Made by a program: the position numbers and the translations under genes. A model generated the notes under the pieces. It saw only the letters and a list, made by a program, of their open reading frames with translations, had not been told where the DNA came from and searched no databases. From Mikania micrantha (taxonomy: Eukaryota; Streptophyta; Magnoliopsida; Asterales; Asteraceae): a DNA stretch of 64,000 nt. Location of the stretch: positions 73,206,986 through 73,270,985 of the forward strand of contig CM018693.1 of NCBI GenBank assembly GCA_009363875.1. The letters run 5' to 3'. This document shows positions 1 through 12,352 of this stretch, one piece after another (the stretch's first letter is position 1; each line of letters starts with the position of its first letter).

Positions 1-332
1 TTTTCAAACCGACAATTGTAATTAACACCATAACATCCCATTTACATACGACTTTACAAAATAATTGATGTTAATTAAACATTCAATAACAAAAATTACA
101 TTTGAGTTATCACCAAAAACCTTTGTTTAACACCAACAAAGAAATAACCCAAAACGTGTTTGATCCGAATCCTTGCAAGGCAATCCGATCACGACCGCTG
201 TTAACCCTTCCGATCACCTGAAAACATGTTAATTAAGTCACCATTAGTTCATTAGAACTAAGTAAGATCACCATGCCCGCCCCCACAAGCTTACATGACC
301 CAAAAAGTCAATTTTGGTCAAATTCTACACTG

Positions 333-414
333 GGCGTATGGTTTGGGCGTATTTGAGGCGTATCACAGAAAATTTGTGTGGTGGGCGTATCCATAGGCGT
401 ATCCCCCGGCGTAT
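333..414. repeat. GGCGTAT short-motif array, six copies
   Basis: GGCGTAT occurs at 333, 346, 357, 384, 396 and 408 with irregular spacers of 4-20 bases. It lies inside the predicted intron of F, whereas the short-motif arrays of the other families lie in their first predicted intron. No protein is encoded. Confidence 0.8.
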
Positions 415-658
415 GATACTCCAGCACCACCTGAACGACCAATTTTTCTGTTTTTCGCCATCTCGACTCATTCCACTCAAATACGACCATTCCAATACCC
501 CCATAAACATTATATAACACCATATAATCATAATGAACACCTTAATTCACCAAATTATAACCATCATGGTCATAATATCAAACGATTTACTAACGGGTCG
601 TTTGCACCCAAAACTCCTTTGAAATCTTATTCCACAAGATTTCTCAAGTTAAGTAAAC

Positions 659-805
659 CACACCACTTGTGTTTTACTAACTTGATTACACTCAACAAAG
701 GACATTCACACACCATGTGAATAATCCAAGGTCATGATCACACCACTTGTGATTCAAAACACCAAATTAAGTCAATTTCAACTATAAGTTCACACACCTT
801 GTGAA
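659..805. repeat. Short palindrome-like CACACC..TGTG repeats
   Basis: Four related units, CACACCACTTGTG (659 and about 739), CACACCATGTGA (about 707) and CACACACCTTGTGAA (about 791), recur over 150 bp. Each is a near-inverted repeat that could form a small hairpin or bind a dimeric factor. They lie in the predicted intron of F. Confidence 0.65.
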
Positions 806-2488
806 CTATTTTCATTCAATCACCACACACACAAATAAACACTAAGTCAATCATGGACTAGCATTAAAGCACCATACCAACAACAATCAAGCAACATATA
901 TCACCTATTGCTTATTATTGTATATCAACAAACACCAATATCATCAATTCATCATAAAGTCAATCTTCTACAACATATTTATTTATGCATAACACCATTA
1001 CACATAATAAATAGAAGATTGGGTGACTTACCTTGTTCCAACGCGCTATCCTCTATAACAACTTCCTTCCCGGGTCGTTTGGTGCCACTTACACCTTCAC
1101 TATCAATTCCTATTATCACAACTAATAGGTTTAATATAAAGTTTGACCATAATTAGTCAAAATACACCAATTCACCCCAATGTCACCATTTTAACTTAAT
1201 TACTTCCAATTGACCCTTAACCATAACAATTCACCTTTGTTAAGTTCATACACCCACCTATTTCATATCACCATAGGTTTTAAACTAATTTTTAAGTTAA
1301 TTACCCTACTTGGCATTTCATCAAACACCATGTATGCACAATTTCTTCTCCTAATGATCATTCATCATTAACACATCCATGTAACACCCATTATTTTGTT
1401 TAAAAATGATCAATCTCAACATTTTCACCACAAACTACAACAATATAGTAATAATCATCAAATCCCCACCTTTAAACACTAACTTTACACACCATAGTCA
1501 TCAACTCCATGAAAACCCCATTTCCCCCATTTTCATAACATGTAAATCATGAAAGAAAACAATTAAAAGTTGTTCCTACATGATTATCAACATCATTAAC
1601 AACATTTAACACTCTCAAAACACCAAATTTGAGAGTTTTACCCATCAAACTCACACCCCCCATGGTGACCCACGAAAATCCCATCAAAACCCCCAAAATT
1701 TCGTACCTAGATGTAGCTTGATGCAAGAAGAACTCCAATTTATGGTTGCATTAGAGTTTAGACCAAAACCCAAGCACCAATTTGATCAAACTTTGAAGTT
1801 TCTTGAGTTTTCTCCTCCTCCCTTCCCTTGGTTCACGTTTCCAGCCAAAACACACACACATGAATGTGAAATGTTGACCAAGTCAACATTAAACCCCTCT
1901 TGTAATTCAAGTTTCACCTATTGTCAATTCTAGCCCCTCAATTACTAGTTAAATCAAACTAGTTATAACTAACTAAGTTAAGTTAGTAAACACTCACCAT
2001 ATAATTGTAGCTAACAATTATTATTAGAACACCCACCAAATAATATTTAAGATAATTAAATCTTATAAAACACCCTTATATTAAAATAAACACAATTCAT
2101 ACACCAATTATGTTTATTTATAATATTTCCCCAAAATGGGTTGTTACAGTTATGACTGTACATTTCGATTTAAACAGTAAACTAATATTTTAAAGTTTAA
2201 ATAAATAAAAGATATTAGTTAATTTATTAGGAATCACAACATAGAATAAATTTATAAATTCTATTTTTATGAACCGTATCGTTTCATCGCGAAAACCTCG
2301 CGAGCCGACATTTTATGCGAAACCGAACGAGACCCACCGACCGGGTGTGATGAAAGACTTGTTATGGCATTTAATTGCCATAACTATCATCACCAACCCC
2401 TCTCTCTCTTCAATTCGTTTTCTCTCTCTCTAACACTCTCCCAAGAAAAACCCATTTCTTTCTACCATTTGAACCTCATGCATCTTAG

Positions 2489-2665
2489 ACGAAACCTTTG
2501 ACGAACCTAGGAATACCCACGAACCTTGTAAGTTGAAACCTTCAAACCTGCGAACCTAGGACTTGGACGAACCCTATAGGTTCGTTGGTGAGGCAGTGTT
2601 AGACAAACCCTAAAGGTTCGTTGGTGAGGTGTTAGCCGAACCTTTGATCAACCCTTAAAAGGTTC
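2489..2665. repeat. CGAACC/GGTTCG array
   Basis: Several copies of CGAACC or its complement GGTTCG occur in about 180 bp, just after a CT-rich leader-like stretch near 2400. The same motif fills the equivalent place in the A and B LTRs. Confidence 0.7.
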
Positions 2666-3264
2666 GCTGCCTCATAGGGTATATCGAACTAAATGGTTAT
2701 AAGAACTTGTGATTACTATGGTGCATGGAGGTTAGATAAGCTTGTATACATAAGACCAGTATGTGTGTGCATGGGAAACTCACGTGACTCATGCATGGAG
2801 GGAATAACTTAGAAATTTTGTGGGAGTGCATAGGATAGGGTTTACAATAGCCAAAGTTTTCCTTGGCACAAAACAACTACTCAATCTAATATGTTGTATA
2901 TATAAGATTGTTAAATAAATAGGATCACATTGTTATAGAAATTCATAGAAATCAAAATTGTAATGTTTTGATTTAAATACTTATTGTGATTTAATTGTAT
3001 GGGGACTTGTTGTAAAATAGACAATATAATTGTCTGGATTTGAACTAAATACAAAGGAGACTCTGCCCAAATTTTTTTGTAAAAATTAATAATAAGGGTT
3101 GTAACTAATCATGGGAATTGGGATCATAAAAGGGCAACTAAGTTAGATTAGATCATAGATACATTTAGTACTAGGACACTTAGTTACACACACCAAGACA
3201 AAGACTTAGATACGACGACTATTACGCGTACTTATTATATTCGAATTCTTATAAAATAACTCAG

Positions 3265-4815
3265 GAACTGAAGAAACCTAAGCTACAACAAGAGCGCGCA
3301 TTTTGTGTTAGATCATTTACATAGCAGCACAGGTGAGTTCATTGCCCCTTTTCTAACATTTTTGTTTTAAAACGCGGGGCTGAGAAGCATGCGTAAACTG
3401 TTTTATTTAAATTGTTTACTTAAATGCTTTTATTTATTATATGTTTTACATATATATGTTTGTTGATACTCCTAGACTCCTGTCTAGGTAATTAATAAAC
3501 AGATCAAATTATCAAGTTAACTAAATTACTCTTCTGAGTAATACTTAAATTCTAAACTCTAAACAAACCCTTAGTCCATCAAGTCAAATTCAAGAATCTA
3601 AATTCAAAGTGAAATCAAAGGAACTAAAACAAAAGATCATGTTCAAAGAAACCTAACTCAGTGTGTGATCTTGGAACAAAGAATCATAATCAAGAATCTA
3701 TTATCATTGTGAAAATCATGGGAATTCTAAAGATCAAATCAAGAGACTCAAGGAATCAGAAATCATAAATGTGTGTGAATCATGGAAATAATGAAATCAT
3801 TACAATCTAATGAAATCATTAATATTTGAGTTAAGGTGGATGTCAGTTGTATAGGGAATCAAGATCACGTCTAACACACATAAAGTCCCGTCATGAATAG
3901 TAGACTCTTGTAGTCAAGCTATATGGGCAATAATGTGAACTATCAAATGAAAATCAATATCATAAATCAAGAGAATCAAAGAGATTAAGAATCAAAGGAT
4001 ATCCGTAAAGTTCCTTCAGGTACAGTAGACCATTGGGTCAAGCTGTATGGGCATCATTAAAATCCCAGCATGCTCAGGTATACTCCTTGTGAGTTATGCT
4101 TGATATGGGTCACGTGTGAGAGGTTACAACTTGGACAACCACCAACAAGTAAGTCTAATTGATTGAGTCAAACAAGACACAATCATCATGTCTTAGTTGC
4201 ATTTTAAATGTTTATTTACTTGTTTAATTAAATATTTAACATTATATTTCTATAACTGCATTTGGGAAATCATGTAACTATGATGAACTCAAGAGGATCA
4301 AAGGTAGATCGAATTGTGGAAATCAGAATCTAAATCAGAGGTGAATGGAGTGAAACGCTTAATTATCATTAATAACAATATGTTAAGTAGTCCGGTATGT
4401 GGTGGGACGGTGGCTGGGGCTTGACCCTTACATATGCCCTATATATAAGCATACTTGATTGGATAGCATAGGTGGCTGTTGATGAGGGTAAGGTTGTCAC
4501 TTCGGGGGATCAAGGTAAACATTTTCAGGGTAATCAAATGCTATAAATCATAGGTCATGGAATCAAGGTAGTGAAATGAAATGCTTAATTATCACTAGGA
4601 ACAATATATCATGTGGTTTGGTATGTGGTGGGACGGTGGCTGGGCGGGCGGTAAGTTCGACCCTACATATGCCCTATATATAAGCATACTAAGCTGGATG
4701 ATATAGGTGGTTAATGGTGAGGTTAAGGTTGTCATTAATGTTATTCAAATTCATTTTATAAAACTTAATGAACTCACCAACCATGTGTTGACTTTATTTT
4801 TGCATGACTTCTCAG
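3265..4815 (+). other. Predicted exon 2 plus second intron in A-like LTR
   Basis: AACTCAG ends at 3264, followed by a 68-nt block ending CACAG, then GTGAGT at 3333. The predicted intron runs to TTCTCAG at 4815, before GTGACGAACAGG. A TTGAC branch-point-like motif and a T-rich tract precede the acceptor. Splicing is inferred from consensus and from conservation in the sister LTRs. Confidence 0.5.
4360..4740 (+). repeat. TATATAAG module, two tandem copies
   Basis: GTATGTGGTGGGACGG recurs at 4395 and 4621, a period of about 226 bp. Each is followed by CCTATATATAAGCATAC. The module is also double in the solo LTR and in I and H, and single in A, B and G. Confidence 0.85.
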
Positions 4816-5167
4816 GTGACGAACAGGTCAACTGAAGAGTTGTTTCTTTTGGACTAGGTTACTGATAGAGGACCTAGCTTTTTGGACCTGCATACTTTTG
4901 GACATCATACACAGTTATGTTGTACATCTTGTGCAGATACAAGATTGGAGATTTAGGATGTGATAGTAGATTTACATTGTTAAATTATAAACTTAACTGA
5001 TGTAATTTAACTTTGTAATTCTATTTTATTTTAGCAAGTTTCTCACTTATATATCATGTGCAATGTAACAATCTGATCATCATGATTATCACTCTCGATA
5101 TCGCGCCCCGAGAACCTTCTGCCCGTCGGGGAAACCCGATCCTACCCCGCCGGCTCGGGGTGTGACA

Positions 5168-6511
5168 TAGACGCATAAAAGTCAGATAGGAGAAAGTACC
5201 CGTGACCACATTTGGGTCTTGTCGAGCAGCAGCGGCTCCAATATGAAAGGCACTACCTCTTGCTACTTGAGCCCTTTGTTGATTCTTCTTGTGACAATCC
5301 CAAGAAAAGTGTCCAGGCTCGCCACAGTTGTAACAAGACCTGTGATCAGCAGCAGCAGTAGTGGCTGCATTGTTGTTTCTGTTTGGAGCCCCCGTGCTCC
5401 TGCATTGGTTTGTCCAGTGACCAAACTTCCCACAGTTAGTGCGTTGTCTACACTGGGTGTTTGGCGGATGATGATACTGGCAGGTGTTGCACAATGGTGC
5501 TGTGCCAGTGTAGGGCTTCTTGATCTTTAGAGGTAGTGGTTGGTTGATCATCGGTGTTTGAGTGGTCGCAGCATACTTCTTGACCACTCTTTGTTTCTTA
5601 GCCGGCCGTTTATTCGACTTCCTTGAACTTCCACCCTTAGCTGCTTCGGTTTCCTTCTTCAGCGCCCCAGAGGCAACCATCACATCTGTCAAAGTTGCTG
5701 ACAGAGTAACAGCCATCTCCATAGTAGTGGGGTGGGCAGAAATCACGTGCCCTTGGATACAAGACGGTAGTCCACCTACATACCGCTCTACCCTTTTCTC
5801 TAGTGTTGGCACCACGTCCGGTGCCAAAGTTGCTAACTCGTGGAATCGGGTGGTGTAGGCCAGATGCCCAGCATCAATCATGAAAAGATTGAGTAGCTAA
5901 GTCTCAACCTTCTTTAGTTCATTCCTTGGGCAAAACTCTGCCCTCAGCATAGCCTTGAAATCATCCCAAGGCATAGACAAAGCTTCATCCCTACCCCTTG
6001 TCTGAACTTGTGCGTTCCACCATGTTAAAGCTCGCTTTGTTAAACGAGCCTGCAGCGTATCCTACTCTGTGCTGATCAGGATAGCCACTGATGTCGAGAG
6101 TCGTTTCCATATTCTCGATCCACTGGATCAATCCGACGGCACCCTCACTGCCACTGAAACTTGGTAGCTTGCATCCCACAAAATTTTTGTAGGAATAGTC
6201 CTGATGGTGTCGGGTGTTACCGCTGCCTTCTCCAAATGAGTTGGCGATGTTGTTGTTTTTGTTGCTATTGATCCTGTTCATCATGTCTGGGATCACATCC
6301 CGCAATTGACTGGACAGCAATGTAGCTAGTGGCTGTAAAGCTGGTGGTGGTGTCGGGGATCCAACTCATGAGCAGGATCCAACTCATGAGCAGGTGGTGG
6401 GGGAGGAGGAGGTAGATGTGGAGAAGATTCAGCTGGTATCGGTGTTAAAGAGTGTGGAGATGAATCTTGTGGTTGTGGCTGTAAACCTGGTGGTGGTCTT
6501 CTTGGCGGCAT
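5168..6511 (-). pseudogene. gag: gag of the second unit of tandem element B, broken
   Basis: Retrotransposon Gag forms the virus-like particle and binds its RNA. The likely start is the ATG at 6511 (MPPRRPPP...), followed by a proline-rich N terminus. The capsid-type region includes GLIQWIEN and ERYVGGLPSCIQGHV. Two zinc-knuckle-like motifs follow, the second CYNCGEPGHFSWDC. The protein then reaches DPNVVTGTF, just before the protease, and is cut off at 5167 by the inserted A-like LTR. Frame breaks occur near 6330, 5990 and 5885, where a stop separates the two larger open pieces. It is nearly the same as gag at 27059-28372, which supports a tandem duplication. Protease to integrase would lie left of the window. 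Confidence 0.85.
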
Positions 6512-6686
6512 TCTGATCATAACCGAAAGAAAATCGGTTAGAGCAATGATCAGACACACAAGACACATGCGAATAGAATCCTATGTTGTATGATCTCTAC
6601 ATGAGGGTCCCTAGGTTATAGTCTAGGCCAAACCGTTTAAGTAATGAGACCTATATTACTCTATAACAATGGCTCTGATACCAATC
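6512..6686 (-). promoter_or_regulatory. Primer site and leader, second unit of B
   Basis: GGCTCTGATACCA at 6671-6683 is the complement of TGGTATCAGAGCC, a primer site for initiator Met-tRNA, directly next to the LTR end at 6687. A CCTAG/CTAGG hairpin candidate with an 8-nt loop lies at 6606-6629 and also occurs in the first B unit and in A. A primer site touching the middle LTR shows that this is a second internal region, not flanking host DNA. Confidence 0.85.
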
Positions 6687-7052
6687 CGTCACACCCCAAG
6701 CCGGCAGGCTGGATCGACTTTCCCGTCGGGCGGAAAGTTCTCGGGGCGCGATATCGTTTGATAATCGAAATGATCAAATTTTTTGCGCAGCACATGATAT
6801 ATAAATTAGAAATGCTAACATGACAATGATATAGAATTACAAAGTTAAATTACATTATTTCTTCATAATTTAACTAAGTAAATCTATCCCAAAAGAATCA
6901 AAGTGTTTCTATCTTGTAACTGTTACAAGATCTACAAAAGATGATTCATTGTTTTGTCATTCCAAAATATGCACGACACAAAATGTAGCTAGGTCTTCTA
7001 AAAGTCCACTACCTATGTCCCTGAATGTCTTATGACTAAACCTGTTCATCAC

Positions 7053-8758
7053 CTGAGAAAACATGCATTTAAACAAAGTCAACACTAGGTTGGTGAGTTC
7101 ATATGTTTGATAATTCAAAACCTTGAATTGTTCACATACACAGTCACAATGTCATACATGTTACTTGTAGATTGTTTGATTCACCCGATCTCACAATGGC
7201 CTCTCCATAGTTATACTTACAAGTAGTACCTCATCCTATTAGCTATGCTTATATATAGGGCATATGTAGGGGAACATGCCCCAGCCACCATCCCACCACA
7301 TATCTAATAGAACTTAAGACCACTTGCGATACAACTATAGATCCTCATTTTCATTTCATCTGTTCATCCCATTTTATATTCACCCGTTGTATCATATGTA
7401 GAATAATATGTTGAGAGGGGTTTAGTTATCGAACCGAAGAATTGATACACTCTCAATGTATTAAGGGAGTTAGATTAATTTAATCTGGTCCTTGTTATTA
7501 TTCTATTTCTTGTGGGGTTAATTGTTAATCACTTTTAATAATAAGAGTGTTGGTTAACCAATTGATAATTGTTCCCATCTTGAAGTGAATAGAGCCTAAA
7601 AGGAATCCATTACAATCCTCACGTATTCAGATTACAATGCATCCGATTTACCTCTACCACTTTGTATTCCCATAGGCCTCATCGAATCTATTACTAGTAG
7701 TATGACATGAAGGAAAATCAATTCCTCAGTCTACTAGTCAACAGTAATCGATGGATTAATTACAATTATAAGTGCAGATTAATATCACCATGTGTCACTT
7801 ACCAGACCCTGACTATTTTTCGCTCTGTCACCAGTCATACGTTACCGGCCAATGATCATTACGATCAACATACTAGCCCTACAAGCTAGAGGTTTGTCAA
7901 ACCTATAGTACCACTATGCTATCTTCAGTTTAGTCACGTCAAACTAATTGGTCAACGATTTGTGAAGGGACTTACAATGATCAAACTTGAATACATGGCA
8001 CATGATTGAAATGATACAATATAGACAGTTCAATAGTAATCAATTGTATTGTGTTCACCAATTTTGTTTATTCTCAATGTTTTGTGTTCTCGTTGTTGTT
8101 AACAAAGTCAAATAAGAGCTTGTCTTATTATACGATGTTAGTTGTTGTATGGATGATGTTGTTATCAGGAAGTTACGTTATCATGATTATCATTCCTTGT
8201 TGTTCCATATGGTCACCCTGTTGTCACTAAGATGTGATAAGAGCTAGTCTTACTACACTTAGTCGACTCAGGTGGTGGATGATACACGTTTCGTGTTATC
8301 TTGTAGTATGCACCGAATTGTAAGCTGAGTGTTATAAGAACTTGTCTTATTACCCTTTGCTAACCACAGTGATGAATAATATTATGCAGATATATTATCT
8401 ACATATCATTCATGTTTATTGTTGTTGTTGTCATCGTGTTTCCCTGTGATAATCTCATTGTTTGTTCTTGTAAGAATAATTTAATGTTATAAGATAGAAT
8501 CTTACAACCACATTATTCTATTGTGTTGATGATTCATTAGGTTACATTATCATGTTTCATCTTAGTTATCTTTGTCATGATATGATCATACAAGCATGCG
8601 TACAATGATAAACGATAATAAGTCAAGCAATATTACCTAGATCAAAGTATAAGCAATATATTGAACTAAAACTTTTAAGTAAATAAAAGATTTAGCATGT
8701 TTCCCAGCCCCGAGATTTTAAAATCAGTTAAGATTAGAAAAGGGGCGTATGAACTCAC
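7053..8758 (-). other. Predicted second intron of B LTR
   Basis: On the minus strand AAG|GTGAGT lies at 8758 and TTTTCTCAG|GTGATG ends at 7053, with TTGAC upstream of the acceptor. It contains one TATATAAG module (about 7230-7305, reverse orientation). Splicing is inferred. Confidence 0.45.
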
Positions 8759-9539
8759 CTTGCTGTTGATGTGGTTGACTTAGCCTAAACAAGAATGCAC
8801 GCGCTCGTTATTGTACTTGTTGTTGTTTTCACGATCATGTATTGATTTCACGTTGTATGTAACTTATAAGTATAAGTTGTGGTGATTTGTGTGCGTGTAT
8901 ATGTTAGCCCTAGAGTTGGCTAACACTTGTGAGTCTCGGTCTTCATTCGGCCCTGTGTATTTGTTATGGGTTTTGAGTACACTTAACCCAATTTGGTTAA
9001 TGCTAGTACACTTTGTTATTGATTTCATGCTCAACTTGACTCAATGTATTAATAGTAAAGGTTCTAATTGTAAAACTTAGATTTTTGATTAAAAGTTATG
9101 AACCTTAGCATATTGTAACGAAGTTTTGTATCATCGTTGCCCGGTGGTCTTGACCCTTTAAAAACCACTTGTCACCATAGTCAAATTGCCATGTTTTAGA
9201 CTTTATGAAACTCATTACCCAAAACTTGTCACCTTTGTAGTAATGTATTACCAATCCCATGCATCTTATAAAACTTTTAATTGGTTCAACCTATTAGTTT
9301 GTATCCTCATAATATGGGCCGAATGGGTTATGTAGGCCAATAGATGGTCATGGGCCGAATAATAGTCATGGATTGATTGAAATGTGGGCCTATAGAATTA
9401 CGTAGTCCAAGTGTATGTATATGGGCCGAACGTTTTGGGCCAAATGAATTGTGGTTTTTTCAATCACCATGGGCCGAAGGATTGAATTGGGCTGAACGAA
9501 ATGTGTGGGCTGAATAAGTGTTTTGGGGCCGATCAAATG

Positions 9540-10130
9540 AAATGGCTTGGCCCTAGGTCCAGCAAACCTTAGGGTTCGTTACAGTAGAGGTTCGGCCTAT
9601 CCACAATTCTAGTATCTCTTAGGTTCGCACCACCCCCATGATTCATGGCCCAAAGATTGCTGCTTCTATGAGGTTCGTGGTGAAGAGATTCGGCCAGGTT
9701 CAGGTTCGCTTAGGTGTAGGTTAGCCGAACCTTAAAGTTCGGTTATCTGAAGATTCGGCTGTTTGAAGGCTTGGCCCACCTGGGTTCGTGAAACCCTGGT
9801 TTGTGGATGGAGCTTCGGTCAGAGGTTCATTGGTCCAAGGTTCGTTCAAAGGTTCGCCATGAGGGGTTTGTAGCCATGCAGGTTCGGTGATGGTGCTGGT
9901 TCGCAGATCAAGAGTTTGTTCATGATGGGTTTGTGCTCCCTCATAGGTTCGGTTATGGTAGGAAGGTTCGCGATTTGCAGGGTTTGATGGAGATGGTTCG
10001 TGGATCCTTGGTTCGGTGATGGTGGGTAGCAGCAGCTAGGTTCGTCAACTCGAGGGTTCGGCCACCCTTTTGCCCAGCTAGACCGAGGTTCGGCTGGTCG
10101 TAGGTTCGGCCAGCCCCTCTCCTTTGCGAA
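9540..10130. repeat. GGTTCG array in B middle LTR
   Basis: Many copies of GGTTCG or TTCGGC, with variable spacers of about 10-25 bases, fill this 590-bp stretch. An open frame of 102 codons crosses it on the minus strand, but it only reflects the repeat and is not called as a gene. Confidence 0.85.
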
Positions 10131-11002
10131 CCAGCAGCTGATCCGCATCTTCATCGAACTTCACTTTGTTGAAATGCTACTCCCATGGTAGTGTTATGCG
10201 AAGGTGGTCTCTCGTGGTCATGGGGTTCAAGGTGGGGAGATGGTTAACCGATTAGGGTTAAGTAGAACAAAGAGGTGCGAACACCCTAGGTTTCGTGATG
10301 TTCAAGTGTAACATTCCGTTTTAAAAATATAAATAATATTACTTTTGTTTATAATAAAAATGTTATTATTTAAAAATACTATAATAGAACGGTCACTTGA
10401 ATTATAAAGTCTCGTGTAAATATTTAAAATAGTTATAGTTAACTTATAAAATATGATTATTCGACAAATTAATATTAGAAATGATCGTTTAAGATTTAAA
10501 TCATTCGTTTAGACGAATAACGGTGTAACACACATATATATAATATTTTGTTCGATGTTATAATTTTAAATATATATAGTTACTATATACACATATGTGA
10601 CACTTACATATTAGTAAGTAACGAGTAAAATAACTGTTAAAAATTTTGACATACTTATTCAGTTAGTTAATATTATAGGAGACCGTCTAAAATTAATAAA
10701 ATATATTATATTTGAACTTGCTCCGTTTATAACGAAACTTATATCGAAGCGTAGAGAAAAATGAGCGGGTCCTACCTATATATTTAAAATTTTATGAAAC
10801 ATGATATTTAAAAAGTTATAAAAGAAAAACTAAACTTGATATAAATTAATATAATAATAAAAAAAATAGGTATAGTGCACATGTGCAAGTGAATACGTAG
10901 AAGTGATAATAAAAAAAAATCAAATATAGAAGTGGATAAAGATACAGATGTTGGTCAAATTGGAAGTGTTGTCCTCATCATCAATTTTTTTATCAAACCA
11001 AC

Positions 11003-11003
<1 letters not shown>

Positions 11004-11043
<40 letters not shown>
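11004..11043. repeat. (TA)n microsatellite in D 5' LTR
   Basis: About 20 TA units; the matching tract in the 3' LTR (about 17285-17304) is roughly half as long. It is the largest difference between the two LTRs and fits slippage. Confidence 0.9.
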
Positions 11044-11046
<3 letters not shown>

Positions 11047-11573
11047 GGTTAAAATTTTAAATTTTATCATAATTCAATTATAAGAAACATAAACGGAGAG
11101 GCAGGAGAAGAAGTAACCAACGATTTGTTGTAACACCTCCTTCAAACTAATGTCGCTGCGTATTTAGGTATGTATTTAATCTTTAAGTTTGAATTATTAA
11201 TAAGCTTTTACATAATATTAATTTATAGGGTTAGGGTTAAGATCTGACCCTGTGTATATAAATACTATATTGAAATTATGGTTCAATTTAGGAAATAAAG
11301 AGCATGAGGAATCAATTATTTGAAGGTAATTATAAAGATAGGTTAAGCAGAAACGCTGCTATAAAGTTCTAAGCTGTCACCCAGCCAATCAAAAATAAAG
11401 GTGAATACATTTAACTTCTTTTTAAATTTATAAATGAATTTTTATGAGCATGGTATGTTTAAACTTTGACGCATAAAGGGATACTATTAGACCAGCATTT
11501 AGGCCATTAGTATACGTACGATTTGCAAATTGTATCCGCTATGGGTGAAATTCCCATATGTGGCTGGTAACGT

Positions 11574-11688
11574 GGGCTGGAAGGTTATACGTAAGACGCA
11601 CTCCGCAGGCAACCTAACCAGTGACGGGCTGTGGGCTGGAGGGAACAATTGTAAGACGCACTCCGCTGTTGTTCCTAACCAGTGACAG
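11574..11688. repeat. Imperfect 59-bp tandem repeat in D LTR
   Basis: GGGCTGG starts at 11574 and 11633; both units contain GTAAGACGCACTCCGC and CCTAACCAGTGAC. The same pair sits at 17834-17948. It occupies the place in the predicted D intron where the A-like LTRs have the TATATAAG module. Confidence 0.8.
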
Positions 11689-12339
11689 TACAAGCCAGGG
11701 TATGCAGTGGTTGTATCGATCAGTGAAATAATCTGCTAAATGTGTAGTATGGCCATTATTAATTATGGTTAAAGGTCCGAACATGCTATGTTTACATATC
11801 GAGTCTGTTATTTGTATTCACCAACATTATGTTGACGTTTTATTTTCAAAAACTTTTCAGGTAATAAAGAAATATAAAAGACAAGCAAGATTAGAGATTC
11901 TTGGCCTATGATGCCTTGAATAGGATCTTGTGGTGAGACCATGGAGCTATTGGAGCTATGCCTCCAAGTCATGTATAAACCGGATATTATAAAATGAATT
12001 GAAATTGTGTGTTTGTGAAAATCCGGTTTACAATAATATGAAATGATGGTGTTCATACCTATGCGTATGAAATTTTATGAAATCCTGAAAAGTTATTTTG
12101 AAAATTATTTACAAACGATGAAATGTGGTTTTCATACCTACGTGTATGAACTATTTATAAATCATGAAAAATGGTTTTCACACCCATGCATGTGAATTAT
12201 TTGAAAAATACGAATTCATGCAATAACGCTTCCGCTTAACACATATAAAAAAAAGGTAATAAACTCTGACCGAGACATATCCATGAAACCAATTCGGGTC
12301 GCAGCGCCCGGGCCGTCTAGAGCCCGGGGTGTGACAGGT

Positions 12340-12352
12340 TGGTATCAGAGCT
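12340..12352 (+). promoter_or_regulatory. Element D primer binding site
   Basis: TGGTATCAGAGCT lies three bases after the 5' LTR and matches the 3' end of initiator Met-tRNA over 12 bases, so the element remains competent to prime. Confidence 0.9.

Larger units (their letters stand above)
218..1031 (-). other. Predicted intron in F LTR
   Basis: The minus strand reads AAG|GTAAGT at 1031 and TTTTCAG|GTGATC ending at 218, both close to plant splice consensus. The order matches the second predicted intron of the A-like LTRs. Splicing is inferred; there is no transcript evidence. Confidence 0.4.
1..2148 (-). mobile_element. Element F: partial LTR, continues left of window
   Basis: No coding potential is seen. 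Read on the minus strand the segment begins at 2148 with TGTAACAACCCATTTTGGGG, a typical chromovirus LTR start with a TG terminus. To its right the sequence switches abruptly to an A-like LTR that lacks its own 5' end, so F is inserted into that LTR. The segment has a donor-like AAG|GTAAGT near 1031 and an acceptor-like TTTTCAG|GTGATC near 218, plus two short-motif arrays. The other end and target repeat lie outside the window. Assignment as an LTR rests on the terminus, the junction and the shared layout; no protein supports it. Confidence 0.7.
2149..5167 (+). mobile_element. A-like LTR, 5' end displaced by F
   Basis: The segment ends in GGCTCGGGGTGTGACA at 5167, the same 3' terminus as the A LTRs. 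From 2149 it aligns with those LTRs about 480 bp inside their 5' end, so the missing start must lie beyond F. At 5168 the sequence switches to minus-strand gag/protease of element B. It could be a solo LTR or the 3' LTR of a plus-strand element; the window does not decide. It contains a CGAACC array, the 68-nt exon-2-like block (3265-3332) and two TATATAAG modules. Confidence 0.85.
6687..10306 (-). mobile_element. Element B middle LTR, part 1 of 3
   Basis: This aligns along its length with the B 5' LTR at 28550-31897 but keeps about 960 bp (7768-8728) that the other has lost. The terminus next to the primer site is CG instead of TG (minus strand GACG), and the B 5' LTR shows the same change. 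The LTR resumes at 18601 after insertion D, and again at 22737 after the solo LTR, for a total of about 4.64 kb. Bases 10302-10306 (TCAAG) are the target repeat of D. Confidence 0.85.
10307..12336 (+). mobile_element. Element D 5' LTR
   Basis: It starts TGTAACATTCCG and ends GCCCGGGGTGTGACA. A TATA-like TGTATATAAATAC lies near 11250-11265. Donor-like AAG|GTGAAT at 11401 and acceptor TTTTCAG|GTAATA ending at 11860 could define a 460-nt intron. The (TA)n tract is longer here than in the 3' LTR. No protein is encoded. Confidence 0.93.

Noticed and set aside
333..414. Regularly repeated GGCGTAT, considered as a CRISPR-like array
   Set aside because: Units are 7 bases with 4-20 base spacers in a plant LTR; there are no palindromic 25-40 base repeats and no cas genes.
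1..2148. Host intergenic DNA
   Set aside because: The abrupt junction at 2148 inside a recognisable LTR, the TG terminus and the splice-like signals in the same order as other LTRs favour an inserted LTR.
6326..6568. Separate proline-rich host protein
   Set aside because: MPPRRPPP and the proline run are the N terminus of retrotransposon Gag, as shown by the intact copy at 46507-47490.
11499..12056. Small open frames repeated exactly at 17759-18316, suggesting conserved peptides
   Set aside because: They lie in the two LTRs of element D, which are copies of each other. The identity follows from recent insertion and says nothing about coding.
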